A stretch of 64,000 bases of DNA from UBA2882 sp045542735 (GCA_045542735.1 JAZQLQ010000021.1:164424-228423), one strand, 5' to 3'; counted from the stretch's first letter, positions 1-8,675 are shown. Made by a program: numbers and translations. The notes: generated by a model from the letters alone, not told the origin.

Positions 1-26
1 TGATTTTATGCGAAGAAAAGGTATAT

Positions 27-166
27 TGTAGGGCGTAACTATTATTGTTGGAGAAACCGTTGAAAAACGTTGGCACTTAGATTGTGTTTTTTACAATCTT
101 ATGTGCCACTACGTTTTTCATCGAGTGAGAACGGGTTTCGGAAACAATGATGGGTTACGCCCTACA
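27..166. repeat. 140-nt imperfect palindrome upstream of argF
   Basis: The outer arms TGTAGGGCGTAAC (27-39) and GTTACGCCCTACA (154-166) are perfect complements. Pairing continues inward with mismatches: the segment around 62-85 pairs with 93-118, closing on a T-rich loop at 86-92. The whole piece could fold into one long RNA or DNA hairpin. It has no T-run after it, so it is not an ordinary intrinsic terminator. It could be a small palindromic mobile repeat or a leader structure from the gene to the left of the window. No coding frame is convincing here. Confidence 0.7.
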
Positions 167-200
167 TTTCGTTTAAATCCGCAGAAAATCCCCTGAATAC

Positions 201-229
201 TTGCAACAAATCCGCAGATACGCTAATAT
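201..229 (+). promoter_or_regulatory. sigma-70-type promoter for argF
   Basis: A -35 box TTGCAA (201-206) and a -10 box TAATAT (224-229) are separated by 17 nt, 37 nt before the argF start codon. No clear ArgR box pair was recognised, so arginine control is not shown by the sequence. Confidence 0.55.
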
Positions 230-266
230 AAAGAGGTCATTAACACCAAATCGGAGGAGATAGAGA

Positions 267-1259
267 ATGGTAGATTTAAAAGGACGTCATTTTTTGAAAC
301 TGTTGGATTATACACCGGAGGAGATTACATATTTATTGGATCTTGCTGCGGAGCTTAAAGATAAAAAGAAAAAAGGTATTTTGGTAGATACTTTAAGAGG
401 AAAGAATGTGGCTTTGATTTTTGAAAAAACAAGTACACGTACCAGATGCTCTTTTGAAGTGGCTGCCCACGACCTTGGTATGGGAACAACTTATCTGGAT
501 CCTTCCAGTTCCCAGATTGGTAAAAAAGAGAGTATTGAAGATACTGCAAGAGTTCTTGGCAGAATGTTTGACGGTATTGAGTATAGAGGATATGGTCAGG
601 ATCAAGTAGAAGAGCTTGCTAAGTATGCAGGTGTGCCCGTGTGGAACGGATTGACCAATGAGTTTCATCCCACACAGATGCTGGCAGATCTCTTGACTAT
701 CCGTGAGCATCTTGGCGATTTAAAAGGAAAAACCGTAGCATATATGGGTGATGCTCGTTATAATATGGCAAATTCCTGGATGGTTACCTGTGCAAAGATG
801 GGTATGAACTTTGTAGCATGTGCTCCTAAGTCTTATTTCCCGGATGCAGAGCTTGTAAAAGTATGTGAGGATATTGCAAAAGAGACAGGTGCTACGATTA
901 CTTTAACGGAAGATGCCATGGAAGGCACCAAAGATGCAGATGTGGTATATACCGACGTATGGGTTTCCATGGGTGAACCTGATGAAGTGTGGGAAGAGAG
1001 AATTCGTGATCTTTCTCCTTACCAAGTAAATGGCAAGATTATGGCAAATGCAAAGTCAACAGCAATCTTTATGCACTGCTTACCTGCATTCCATGACTTG
1101 AATACACAGATCGGAGCACAGATGGGTGAAAAATTCGGTATCACAGAAATGGAAGTGACAGATGAAGTATTTGAGTCCGCACAGTCTGTTGTCTTTGATG
1201 AAGCTGAGAACCGTATGCATACCATCAAAGCGATTATGGCAGCAACTTTAGGTGCATAA
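267..1259 (+). CDS. argF: Ornithine carbamoyltransferase
   Basis: This enzyme joins carbamoyl phosphate to ornithine to give citrulline, the sixth step of arginine synthesis, in the cytoplasm. At 330 residues it has the normal family length. The carbamoyl phosphate loop STRTR is at residues 56-60, HPTQ at 134-137 and the ornithine-side motif HCLP at 270-273, all intact. The ATG start follows GGAGGAGAT at good spacing. The downstream biotin ligase begins a few bases after the stop codon, so the two are probably co-transcribed. No other arginine gene is visible in the window. A catabolic (arginine deiminase pathway) role cannot be ruled out from sequence alone, but there is no arcA or arcC neighbour. 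Confidence 0.96.
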   Translation: MVDLKGRHFLKLLDYTPEEITYLLDLAAELKDKKKKGILVDTLRGKNVALIFEKTSTRTRCSFEVAAHDLGMGTTYLDPSSSQIGKKESIEDTARVLGRMFDGIEYRGYGQDQVEELAKYAGVPVWNGLTNEFHPTQMLADLLTIREHLGDLKGKTVAYMGDARYNMANSWMVTCAKMGMNFVACAPKSYFPDAELVKVCEDIAKETGATITLTEDAMEGTKDADVVYTDVWVSMGEPDEVWEERIRDLSPYQVNGKIMANAKSTAIFMHCLPAFHDLNTQIGAQMGEKFGITEMEVTDEVFESAQSVVFDEAENRMHTIKAIMAATLGA

Positions 1260-1263
1260 ACAG

Positions 1264-2058
1264 ATGAATGAAAACGAAATCAGAAATTGTCTGAAGACTC
1301 AATGGATAGGTAGAGAACTGCGTTATCATGAGACTACCGGTTCTACCAATGAGGATGTGGTATCTTTGTTGGAAGAAGGTGCAAAAGAAGGTGTGCTGGT
1401 AGTAGCAGGCAGCCAGAGCCGGGGAAGAGGCAGAAGAGGAAGGGACTGGCAATCGCCTCCTGATACTAATATTTATATGACTTTGGGATTACGTCCCAAG
1501 TTTGCGCCTGATATGGCACCGGCTGTTACCTTGGTCATGGCGCTGGCGGTGGTAAAGGCTTTAGAAGAGTGTTGCGGGCAGGATAGTCAGATTAAATGGC
1601 CCAATGACATTGTGATAAATGGCAAGAAAGTGTGTGGTATTCTCACGGAAATGAGTCTCTTGGGTGGAGCAATCCACCATGTGATTATCGGAGTGGGCAT
1701 TAATGTCAATGGGGCAGAGTTTCCGGAAGAAATTAGGCAGACAGCCACATCACTGTGTATGGAAAAAGGTGAAAAGATGCCTCGTGCCTTTATTGTGGCA
1801 AAGACCATGGAGTATTTTGAAGCATTTTATGAGAAATTTTTGCAAACTCAGGATATGTCCGGCTTGAAGGAAGCGTATACAGCGTATCTTGTAAATGTAG
1901 ATAAAAAAGTGCGTGTGCTGGATCCGGGACAGGAGTTTGAAGGTGTGGCACAGGGCATTGATGATAAAGGACAACTGTTGGTACAAAAGGATGATGGAAG
2001 TGTGGTAGCAGTTTATGCTGGAGAAGTCAGTGTCCGAGGCGTCTATGGATATGTGTAG
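1264..2058 (+). CDS. birA: Biotin--[acetyl-CoA-carboxylase] ligase, without DNA-binding domain
   Basis: The protein activates biotin as biotinyl-AMP and attaches it to the lysine of biotin carboxyl carrier proteins. It has the biotinyl-AMP binding loop GRGRRGR (about residues 54-60) and KWPND (about 111-115), followed by a small C-terminal SH3-like region. It lacks the N-terminal winged helix of bifunctional BirA repressors (264 residues against about 320), so it is a monofunctional ligase that should not act as a repressor. I chose ATG 1264, just after the argF stop; a GTG at 1252 overlapping argF is an alternative. A possible client is the carrier partner of the acyl-CoA carboxyltransferase at 53311, although no carrier gene lies in the window. 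Confidence 0.92.
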   Translation: MNENEIRNCLKTQWIGRELRYHETTGSTNEDVVSLLEEGAKEGVLVVAGSQSRGRGRRGRDWQSPPDTNIYMTLGLRPKFAPDMAPAVTLVMALAVVKALEECCGQDSQIKWPNDIVINGKKVCGILTEMSLLGGAIHHVIIGVGINVNGAEFPEEIRQTATSLCMEKGEKMPRAFIVAKTMEYFEAFYEKFLQTQDMSGLKEAYTAYLVNVDKKVRVLDPGQEFEGVAQGIDDKGQLLVQKDDGSVVAVYAGEVSVRGVYGYV

Positions 2059-2065
2059 AATGTAA

Positions 2066-2488
2066 ATGAAAGTGAATGGCAGTATGGAAGATAAGAAAGA
2101 ACTACAATATGAAACACAAAGCGAAGAAGGCAAAGTCAGTGACGGACGTATGGTTTTGTGTGCTGCAAACAAGTATGAAATGAAATATTTTTTTAATAAG
2201 ACATTTCAGAGTTTGCCGGAATCGGTTCAAAATGAACTGCATATCATAAGTGTACTGTTTGCGCAGGAAGTGGGCGGTATTTTTAAGATTTTATACGAAG
2301 AAGACGGAGATATAACCATTGAAACCGAGGCTGCTGAGGATGATTTTCTTTATGATGATATCAGCGCGGGTTTGATGGTGGCAGAAATCAAGCGGACAAG
2401 ACAAGAGTTGTTTGAATCCTTGAGCTTGTATTATAAAGTTTTTGTATTAAAAGAAAATCCCGGAGATTTGTTGGAGGAAGAGGCATGA
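2066..2488 (+). CDS. Conserved hypothetical protein, possibly DUF6145
   Basis: A 140-residue acidic soluble protein with no signal peptide or membrane segment. The central stretch (about residues 45-110) alternates hydrophobic and charged residues and reads like a folded alpha/beta domain; both ends are highly charged. It resembles small Lachnospiraceae proteins grouped as DUF6145, but that assignment is from memory. Its ATGA stop overlaps the coaX start, so it belongs to the birA-coaX-dusB transcription unit. The start is uncertain: ATG 2066 gives the longest frame and ATG 2084 is an alternative; neither has a strong ribosome binding site. No function is proposed. Confidence 0.75.
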   Translation: MKVNGSMEDKKELQYETQSEEGKVSDGRMVLCAANKYEMKYFFNKTFQSLPESVQNELHIISVLFAQEVGGIFKILYEEDGDITIETEAAEDDFLYDDISAGLMVAEIKRTRQELFESLSLYYKVFVLKENPGDLLEEEA

Positions 2489-3258
2489 TTTTAGTCATTG
2501 ATGTAGGCAATACCAATATTACATTCGGTGTGTACGAAGGAGAAAAACTGGTGACCACCTTCCGTATGACCACCAAGATTCCCCGTACATCGGATGAATA
2601 CGGCATTATGATCCGTGAAATGTTATTAAATAACCAGATTGATTTAAAAGCAATTGAAGGCAGTATTATTGCCAGTGTAGTGCCCAATGTGATGCATGCG
2701 CTGGAAAATGCAATGACCAGATATTTAAACAGTAAGCCGCTCATTATCGGACCAGGCACGAAAACAGGTATTCGCATTGATACAGAGAACCCCCGTGAAA
2801 TCGGAGCAGACCGTATTGTTGATGCGGTGGCAGGCTATGAAAAATATGGCGGACCGGTATTGGTACTTGATTTCGGTACAGCAACAACCTATGACCTGAT
2901 TACAGAGGATGGCAGATTTGTAGCCGGTATCACTGCTCCCGGTATCCGTATTTCGGCAAAAGCGCTCTGGGAGGATACGGCGAAGCTTCCGGAGATAGAG
3001 ATTAAAAAACCCAAATCTATTTTGGCAGGAGAGACCATCAGCAGTATGCAGGCAGGTCTGGTTTTTGGACAAATCGGCCAGACAGAGTATATTATCGAGC
3101 GTGTAAAGAAAGAAGCGCAGCTTGATAACCTGAAAGTTGTGGCAACCGGCGGATTGGGAAGAATTATCGCAGATGAGACGGATGCCATTGAGATTTATGA
3201 TCCATTCCTGACCTTGGAAGGATTGCGTTTGATTTATGAGAGAAATCGTAGAAAATAA
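2485..3258 (+). CDS. coaX: Type III pantothenate kinase
   Basis: This kinase phosphorylates pantothenate in the first step of coenzyme A synthesis. It belongs to the ASKHA fold; the nucleotide-binding motif DVGNTN is at residues 6-11, GADR at 107-110 and the phosphate-binding DFGTATT at 129-135. The length (257 residues) is normal. The start codon overlaps the stop of the preceding gene (ATGA), which suggests translational coupling. Type III enzymes are typically resistant to CoA feedback and need a monovalent cation; that is family knowledge rather than something visible here. Confidence 0.95.
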   Translation: MILVIDVGNTNITFGVYEGEKLVTTFRMTTKIPRTSDEYGIMIREMLLNNQIDLKAIEGSIIASVVPNVMHALENAMTRYLNSKPLIIGPGTKTGIRIDTENPREIGADRIVDAVAGYEKYGGPVLVLDFGTATTYDLITEDGRFVAGITAPGIRISAKALWEDTAKLPEIEIKKPKSILAGETISSMQAGLVFGQIGQTEYIIERVKKEAQLDNLKVVATGGLGRIIADETDAIEIYDPFLTLEGLRLIYERNRRK

Positions 3259-3268
3259 GGAGCCGGTT

Positions 3269-4234
3269 ATGAACCCATTGAATATAGGCGGGGTAGTCCT
3301 TGACAGCCCTGTGATTTTGGCTCCCATGGCAGGCGTGACAGACCTGCCATTTCGTTTGCTGTGCAGAAGAAAGGGAGCAGGACTTTTGTGCATGGAAATG
3401 GTCAGCGCAAAAGCCATATATTATAATAACCGCAATACCGAAGCGTTGTTGGAGATTCATCCCGAGGAAACACCGGTTTCCTTGCAATTGTTTGGCTCGG
3501 ACCCTAAGCTAATGGGTGAAATGGCAAAAAAGATTGAAGACAGACCGTTTTCCATCTTGGATATCAATATGGGATGTCCGGTGCCGAAGGTGGTGAACAA
3601 CGGAGAAGGTTCTGCTTTGATGAAAAATCCCAAGCTTGCCGGAGAGATTATGGCAAGCGTGGTCAAAGCAATTGACAAACCGGTAACAGTCAAGATCAGA
3701 AAAGGTTTTAATGATGAAAATATCAATGCGGTAGAAATGGCTAAGATTGCAGAGGATGCCGGTGTGGCAGCCATAGCGGTCCATGGCAGGACCAGAGAGC
3801 AATATTACAGCGGACAGGCAGACTGGGATATTATCTGTCAGGTAAAAGAAGCGGTGAGCATCCCGGTTATTGGAAATGGTGATGTGACAGATTGTAATAG
3901 TGCCAAGAAATTATTGGAGGAAACAGGTTGCGATGGTATTATGATAGGTCGTGCATCCCGGGGGAATCCGTGGATTTTTGACCGGATTCAAAGCTATCTT
4001 GCTACCGGTGTGATGCCTGAGCCTGTATCCAAGGAAGAAATGCGACAAACAATTTTGGAGCATGCCAAGCTTATGGTACAGTATAAGGGTGAATATATGG
4101 CGATACGCGAAATGCGTAAGCATGTGTCCTGGTATACGGCCGGGATGAAAAATTCTGCAGCCTTCCGTGGCAAAATCAATACCATGGAGACTATGGAAGA
4201 ATTGACGGAAAGTGTAAATCAACTGTTTACCTAG
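3269..4234 (+). CDS. dusB: tRNA-dihydrouridine synthase B
   Basis: A flavin enzyme that reduces specific uridines in tRNA to dihydrouridine. The N-terminal TIM barrel carries APMAGVTD at residues 18-25 and the catalytic cysteine in MGCPVPK (Cys103). The FMN phosphate-binding part GNGDV and IGRASRGNPW lies further on, and a C-terminal helical domain follows. I chose ATG 3269 because AAGGAG lies just upstream; an in-frame ATG at 3236 inside coaX would add an unlikely N-terminal extension. It follows coaX by 10 nt in the same operon. A strong intrinsic terminator lies about 100 nt after the stop codon. Confidence 0.93.
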   Translation: MNPLNIGGVVLDSPVILAPMAGVTDLPFRLLCRRKGAGLLCMEMVSAKAIYYNNRNTEALLEIHPEETPVSLQLFGSDPKLMGEMAKKIEDRPFSILDINMGCPVPKVVNNGEGSALMKNPKLAGEIMASVVKAIDKPVTVKIRKGFNDENINAVEMAKIAEDAGVAAIAVHGRTREQYYSGQADWDIICQVKEAVSIPVIGNGDVTDCNSAKKLLEETGCDGIMIGRASRGNPWIFDRIQSYLATGVMPEPVSKEEMRQTILEHAKLMVQYKGEYMAIREMRKHVSWYTAGMKNSAAFRGKINTMETMEELTESVNQLFT

Positions 4235-4286
4235 ATCTGCGGATTGGTTTTGGGTATATAAACTAAGAAGATGCATACATTATACT

Positions 4287-5045
4287 ATGAATGATGATGC
4301 AAATAAAAATACAATAACAGAATATATACTATGTTTCCCGCCGGGGGTTGTAACGGCGGGAAATTTTTTCGTTTCACTTGGGGCGGTGTGGAAATGGCGG
4401 CCGGAAATCATATATCAATATGATTATGTGACAGAAAGAAAAGTCAGTTGCATATTTTTACAAGCGATGCCTATATTTGGAAAGCGGAATGTGATTGCGA
4501 GATTTTTGTTGGACATGAAGTTACGCAAACTTAAGAAAATTTATGAAACAGAGCAAAGCTGTTGCCAAATCCATAGAATGAAAGAAGAGCAGGATTATCC
4601 ATATAGTCTGCGTCTGTTCTTGGTTGATGAGTTTATGCAACAGATTCGCTATGGAAAAAGAGTTCATATTGGCTTTGTGGAAGGAAGTGCGTTAATGAGA
4701 AAGGATTTAATCGCTTTCGTACGTATATGTTGTGCACGCATTAATTATTTGACGATTTTTACGAAGGAAGCCGAGGCTTACACAGAAGCGGTGGAGGATG
4801 CATGGCAGCAATATGGTCTGGCAATTACTGTAACACAAAGCTATGCGGGTTTAAGTCTGTGTGATTATGTCGTGGATTGCTCTGTGCTACCGTTTTCCTA
4901 TGGGATAACTTGTCGGAAAGGATGCATATTTTATTCTGTATGGGGGGATCGGGACAAAATCAGAAGTGTCCGCCGGATGGGAGAAGACATTCGTTTTGAT
5001 TCCTGTACTGCCAGCCTTGACAGAGCTTTTCATAATAAGGTATAA
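4287..5045 (+). CDS. Hypothetical protein, start uncertain
   Basis: The longest open frame gives 252 residues and I do not recognise the family. The middle and C-terminal parts look protein-like (many Cys and aromatic residues, predicted alpha/beta, no signal peptide). A strong intrinsic terminator hairpin (4334-4369) falls inside codons 16-28 of the longest frame. The true start may therefore lie after it, for example GTG 4386, GTG 4428 or ATG 4464; alternatively the hairpin is an attenuator within the gene. ATG 4287 has no good ribosome binding site. The gene sits between dusB and greA, and the greA promoter is embedded in its 3' end. Confidence 0.55.
   Translation: MNDDANKNTITEYILCFPPGVVTAGNFFVSLGAVWKWRPEIIYQYDYVTERKVSCIFLQAMPIFGKRNVIARFLLDMKLRKLKKIYETEQSCCQIHRMKEEQDYPYSLRLFLVDEFMQQIRYGKRVHIGFVEGSALMRKDLIAFVRICCARINYLTIFTKEAEAYTEAVEDAWQQYGLAITVTQSYAGLSLCDYVVDCSVLPFSYGITCRKGCIFYSVWGDRDKIRSVRRMGEDIRFDSCTASLDRAFHNKV
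4334..4369 (+). terminator. Intrinsic terminator after dusB
   Basis: A nine-pair stem TTTCCCGCC / GGCGGGAAA with a 12-nt loop is followed by six T. It is a textbook Rho-independent terminator that would end the birA-coaX-dusB transcript. It lies inside the apparent N-terminus of the next open frame. Confidence 0.85.
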
Positions 5046-5046
5046 T
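5017..5046 (+). promoter_or_regulatory. Strong sigma-70 promoter for greA
   Basis: A perfect -35 TTGACA (5017-5022) and a perfect -10 TATAAT (5041-5046) are 18 nt apart, at the 3' end of the preceding gene and about 50 nt before greA. This is one of the best promoters in the window. Confidence 0.8.
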
Positions 5047-5097
5047 ACCATAGTTAATTGGGGTAGTATGCCCACACCATAGAAAGAAGGATATCTC

Positions 5098-5577
5098 ATG
5101 GAAGCAAAGAAAAATATTTTAACTTATGAAGGCTTAAAAAAATACGAAGACGAATTACATGAATTAAAAGTTGTTAAGAGAAAAGAAGTTGCCCAGAAAA
5201 TCAAAGAAGCAAGAGAGCAGGGTGACTTATCTGAAAACGCTGAATATGATGCAGCTAAAGATGAGCAGCGTGATATTGAAGCTCGTATTGAAGAATTGGA
5301 AAAAATCTTAAAGAACGCAGAAGTTGTTGTAGAAGATGAAGTTGATTTGGATAAGATCAACATCGGTTGTGTTGTTAAGATTAAAGATATGGAATTAAAA
5401 CAGGAAATGACATACAAAATTGTAGGTTCTACCGAAGCAAACAGCTTAAAAGGCAAAATCTCCAATGAATCTCCCGTGGGTAAAGCGTTAATGGGCGGTA
5501 AAGTAGGAGATACTATGAAGGTAGAGACACCTGCAGGCGTATTAAAATACAAAGTTTTGGAGATTCAAAGAGCATAA
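5098..5577 (+). CDS. greA: Transcription elongation factor GreA
   Basis: GreA enters the RNA polymerase secondary channel and stimulates cleavage of backtracked RNA. At 159 residues it has the usual two-part layout: an N-terminal antiparallel coiled coil (residues 1-75) with the acidic tip motif GDLSENAEYDAA, then a C-terminal FKBP-like globular domain. An AAGAAGGATATCTC ribosome binding region precedes the ATG. lysS begins 27 nt later, so greA-lysS is probably one unit, an arrangement common in Firmicutes. Confidence 0.97.
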   Translation: MEAKKNILTYEGLKKYEDELHELKVVKRKEVAQKIKEAREQGDLSENAEYDAAKDEQRDIEARIEELEKILKNAEVVVEDEVDLDKINIGCVVKIKDMELKQEMTYKIVGSTEANSLKGKISNESPVGKALMGGKVGDTMKVETPAGVLKYKVLEIQRA

Positions 5578-5604
5578 ACCTTAAAAAGTAACAGGAGAAG
5601 AAAC

Positions 5605-7221
5605 ATGGCAGAACAGAAAAACCAGAATAATCAGCCGAAAGAACAGGATATTAACCAGCTTTTAAAAGTGCGCCGTGAGAAACTGGCAGCATTACAGGAA
5701 GCAGGCAAAGATCCTTTCCAGATTACCAAGTTTGACCAGACACATCATTCCTTAGAAGTGAAGGAACTTTATGAAGCCCATGAGGCAGAAATTTTGAAAG
5801 ACCGCAAGGCTCCCGATGTGGAAGGGCTGGATGAGCAGCAGGCAAGAGAAGTGTTGCAGCAGGATTATAATGAAAGAAGAGCTATCATGGATGCAAGTCC
5901 TATCCAAGTGACTATTGCAGGCCGTATGATGTTTAAGCGTGTCATGGGAAAAGCGTCTTTCTGTAATATCCAGGATTTACAGGGCAATATCCAGGTATAC
6001 GTAGCACGTGATGCAGTGGGTGAAGAAGATTATGCAGATTTCAAAAAATCTGATATCGGTGACATCTATGGTATTTCCGGTTTTGCTTTCCGTACCAAGA
6101 CAGGTGAGATTTCCATTCATGCAGAGAAGTTGACACTTCTTAGCAAGAGTTTACAGATTCTTCCGGAGAAATTCCATGGACTGACAGATACCGATACCCG
6201 TTATCGTCAGAGATATACAGACTTGATTATGAATGCAGAGGTAAAGGATACCTTTATCAAACGTTCCAAAATCATCAGTACTATCCGTCACTACTTGGCA
6301 GGAGAAGGCTTTATGGAGGTTGAGACTCCTATGCTGGTTGCCAATGCAGGCGGTGCGGCTGCAAGACCTTTTGAGACACACTTCAATGCTTTGGATGAGG
6401 ATTTGAAGCTTCGCATCTCTCTTGAATTGTACTTAAAGAGATTGATTGTCGGTGGTCTTGAGAGAGTATATGAAATCGGACGAGTATTCCGTAATGAAGG
6501 TCTGGATACCAGACACAATCCGGAATTTACATTGATGGAGTTATACCAGGCTTACACAGACTATAACGGAATGATGGACTTAACAGAGAATATGTTCCGC
6601 TATGTAGCCCAGGAAGTACTTGGTACAACTAAGATTGTATACAATGGCATTGAAATGGATTGGGGTAAACCCTTCGAGCGTATCACCATGATTGATGCTG
6701 TTAAGAAATATGCAGGCGTTGACTTTAATGCCATCAATGGTGATGACGAAGCCAAAGCCATTGCAAAAGAAAAGAATGTAGAGTTTGAAGCACATCACAA
6801 AAAAGGTGATATCTTAAATCTCTTCTTTGAAGAGTTCGTAGAAGAGCATTTGGTTCAGCCTACCTTCGTCATGGATCATCCCGTAGAGATTTCTCCTTTG
6901 ACAAAGAAGAAACCGGAGGACCCCAACTATGTAGAACGTTTTGAGTTGTTTATGAACGGTTGGGAAATGTGTAACGCATACTCCGAGTTAAACGATCCCA
7001 TCGATCAGAGAGAACGTTTCAAAGCACAGGAAGCATTGCTTGCACTTGGCGATGAAGAAGCCAACACAACAGATGAAGACTTCATGAATGCCTTAGAGCT
7101 TGGTATGCCTCCTACAGGCGGTATTGGTTACGGTATTGACAGACTTTGTATGTTGTTAACTGACTCTGCTGCTATTAGGGACGTGTTATTGTTCCCGACG
7201 ATGAAGTCATTGGATAAATAA
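5605..7221 (+). CDS. lysS: Lysine--tRNA ligase, class II
   Basis: This synthetase charges tRNA-Lys with lysine in the cytoplasm. An N-terminal OB-fold anticodon-binding domain (about residues 90-185) is followed by the class II catalytic core with motif 2 FRNEG...NPEFT and motif 3 GYGIDRLCML near the end. At 538 residues it is slightly longer than the roughly 500 of Bacillus LysS, because of an extra charged N-terminal segment of about 80 residues. The last residues MKSLDK are encoded a second time at 9878-9898, on the far side of the two nuclease genes; see the repeat entries. GGAGAA precedes the ATG. Confidence 0.96.
   Translation: MAEQKNQNNQPKEQDINQLLKVRREKLAALQEAGKDPFQITKFDQTHHSLEVKELYEAHEAEILKDRKAPDVEGLDEQQAREVLQQDYNERRAIMDASPIQVTIAGRMMFKRVMGKASFCNIQDLQGNIQVYVARDAVGEEDYADFKKSDIGDIYGISGFAFRTKTGEISIHAEKLTLLSKSLQILPEKFHGLTDTDTRYRQRYTDLIMNAEVKDTFIKRSKIISTIRHYLAGEGFMEVETPMLVANAGGAAARPFETHFNALDEDLKLRISLELYLKRLIVGGLERVYEIGRVFRNEGLDTRHNPEFTLMELYQAYTDYNGMMDLTENMFRYVAQEVLGTTKIVYNGIEMDWGKPFERITMIDAVKKYAGVDFNAINGDDEAKAIAKEKNVEFEAHHKKGDILNLFFEEFVEEHLVQPTFVMDHPVEISPLTKKKPEDPNYVERFELFMNGWEMCNAYSELNDPIDQRERFKAQEALLALGDEEANTTDEDFMNALELGMPPTGGIGYGIDRLCMLLTDSAAIRDVLLFPTMKSLDK
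7200..7221 (+). repeat. lysS 3'-end repeat, left copy (attachment-site-like)
   Basis: The last 22 bases of lysS reappear at 9877-9898 in direct orientation with 19 of 22 identical. The three differences are confined to one serine codon (TCA here, AGT there), so both copies encode MKSLDK and a stop. This pattern is expected when a mobile element inserts at the 3' end of a gene and the displaced end is kept, or replaced by a donor allele. Confidence 0.65.
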
Positions 7222-7233
7222 TTAAAAATGTAA

Positions 7234-7277
7234 ATCCCTGGAAAACCTTATTTTATGGGCTTTTCGGGGATTTTTTT
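7234..7277 (+). terminator. Intrinsic terminator after lysS
   Basis: The outer pairs ATCCC / GGGAT and inner pairs GAAAA / TTTTC and CC / GG make an imperfect stem followed by seven T. It ends the greA-lysS transcript ahead of the inserted nuclease genes. Confidence 0.7.
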
Positions 7278-7415
7278 GTTTGGAAGAACTTGAACATTTA
7301 GATAGATTACACCAATTAATGCAATTGCAATAAGGTTATGTGCTTTGTTGAATTACTTCCCTAAATATGATAGGATGTGATTAAAGAGTTTGAAGCGGAG
7401 GATTGTAAGACATAT

Positions 7416-8675
7416 ATGAGTAATCGAGATTTTTCAGATACAATAAAATTAGAGGTTATAAAGGCTAACTTGGAAAAATATGGCGGTAAAATTTGTTGTG
7501 AAGCGTGTGGAAAAAGTCTTTCGTCAATTAAGGAATGTCATTTTGATCATATACATCCATTCGCAAAGGGTGGTAAGTCAACTTATGAAAATTGTCAATT
7601 GTTGTGTGCAGAATGTAATTTAAAGAAGAATGACAAAGAATTGAAAGATTTTATCCTAGAGGAAAAAGCGAAGCAGTTTCTCAATGGTAATACTTTAATT
7701 GAAGAACAACACACTCCTGTTGAAGAAGAATTAAATGTGTCACGGGGCGAAATGACGAAGGAGTTATTTGATACAGCCATTGCTAATTTTATACATAAAA
7801 AAGGAAAGATAGCCAAGGTTGATTTTAGTAGAGAATATAACCACCTACCATCAATTCATTATGTAAGACAATACTATGGTGATTTGAACAATCTTAAAAA
7901 AGCGTTTGGTATCGAGGATATGTCATATAGTTGGAATCGAGAAAGCATTAAGAACGCATTGTGTTCTTTTATTGAACAAAAAGGTGATATATGTCAAAAA
8001 GATTTGATAAAGGCAAACAAATTGCCGTCTCTTCCGTGCATTCTAAACTACTATCCCGAGTACAAGAATTTTACGGATGTAAAAATAGGATTATGCAATC
8101 TGGATGTTCCTATTCGTTGGACAAGGGAAATTGCTATCGAATATGGAAAACTATTTGTGAATAAAAACAAGAAGATAACACAGAAAGACCTGCGAGCAGA
8201 GAATAAATTACCTTCAGCAAAGGTGATTGAACGATTATTTCTTTCTTTAGCAAATTATCAAGCTGTCGTTGGGGCAGAAATATCTGCAAGGAACGAATTT
8301 ATTTCTAAAGAAGAGATAGGAAAGGCTGTTGAGGAGTATTTTTATGGTAAAGAGCGAGTTGTTGAATCGCAAAAGATTTTTTATGAAACATTCAAATATT
8401 CACCCTCAACTATTTCCAAAAGGTATGGAACATTTGCGGCCTTTTGTGATGAAGAAGGTATAACGGTTCTGGTATGTAAAAAAGCTAAATATAGTAAACG
8501 CGAGGTTGATGATATTATATCTAAATGGATTAAAGAAGGACATGATATGCCTAAAAGTCATGATCTATCAAAATTGGGTCTACCTTCAAGAGATGTAATA
8601 CTCAGATATTACGAAGACTGGAGAGAACCATTTTATATTTATGCAAAACTTTATGAAGAATTGAGAAGGCATTGA
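7416..8675 (+). CDS. HNH endonuclease with homing-endonuclease-associated repeats
   Basis: The N-terminal HNH nuclease domain (about residues 15-80) has two zinc CxxC pairs (CEAC and CAEC), the FDHIHPFAKGG catalytic core and a downstream Asn-Cys. The rest contains about five imperfect repeats of roughly 52 residues, each a helix followed by a PS/LPS turn and an aromatic helix, like the homing endonuclease associated repeat (Pfam HNH_repeat). Such repeats probably bind DNA. I chose ATG 7416; a GTG at 7377 would add 13 residues. Its partner at 8752 is another nuclease-fold protein, and both lie inside the lysS 3'-end direct repeat, so this looks like a mobile or defence insertion. It is AT-richer than neighbouring housekeeping genes by eye. 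Target and biological role are unknown. Confidence 0.82.
   Translation: MSNRDFSDTIKLEVIKANLEKYGGKICCEACGKSLSSIKECHFDHIHPFAKGGKSTYENCQLLCAECNLKKNDKELKDFILEEKAKQFLNGNTLIEEQHTPVEEELNVSRGEMTKELFDTAIANFIHKKGKIAKVDFSREYNHLPSIHYVRQYYGDLNNLKKAFGIEDMSYSWNRESIKNALCSFIEQKGDICQKDLIKANKLPSLPCILNYYPEYKNFTDVKIGLCNLDVPIRWTREIAIEYGKLFVNKNKKITQKDLRAENKLPSAKVIERLFLSLANYQAVVGAEISARNEFISKEEIGKAVEEYFYGKERVVESQKIFYETFKYSPSTISKRYGTFAAFCDEEGITVLVCKKAKYSKREVDDIISKWIKEGHDMPKSHDLSKLGLPSRDVILRYYEDWREPFYIYAKLYEELRRH

Noticed and set aside
2725..3417. Open frame of 230 residues on the minus strand
   Set aside because: It lies entirely over coaX and the dusB start, which have clear family motifs; the antisense sequence has no recognisable protein features or ribosome binding site.
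7222..7415. tRNA or integrase gene at the left edge of the nuclease insertion
   Set aside because: I looked for a cloverleaf and for a recombinase frame near both lysS repeats and found neither.
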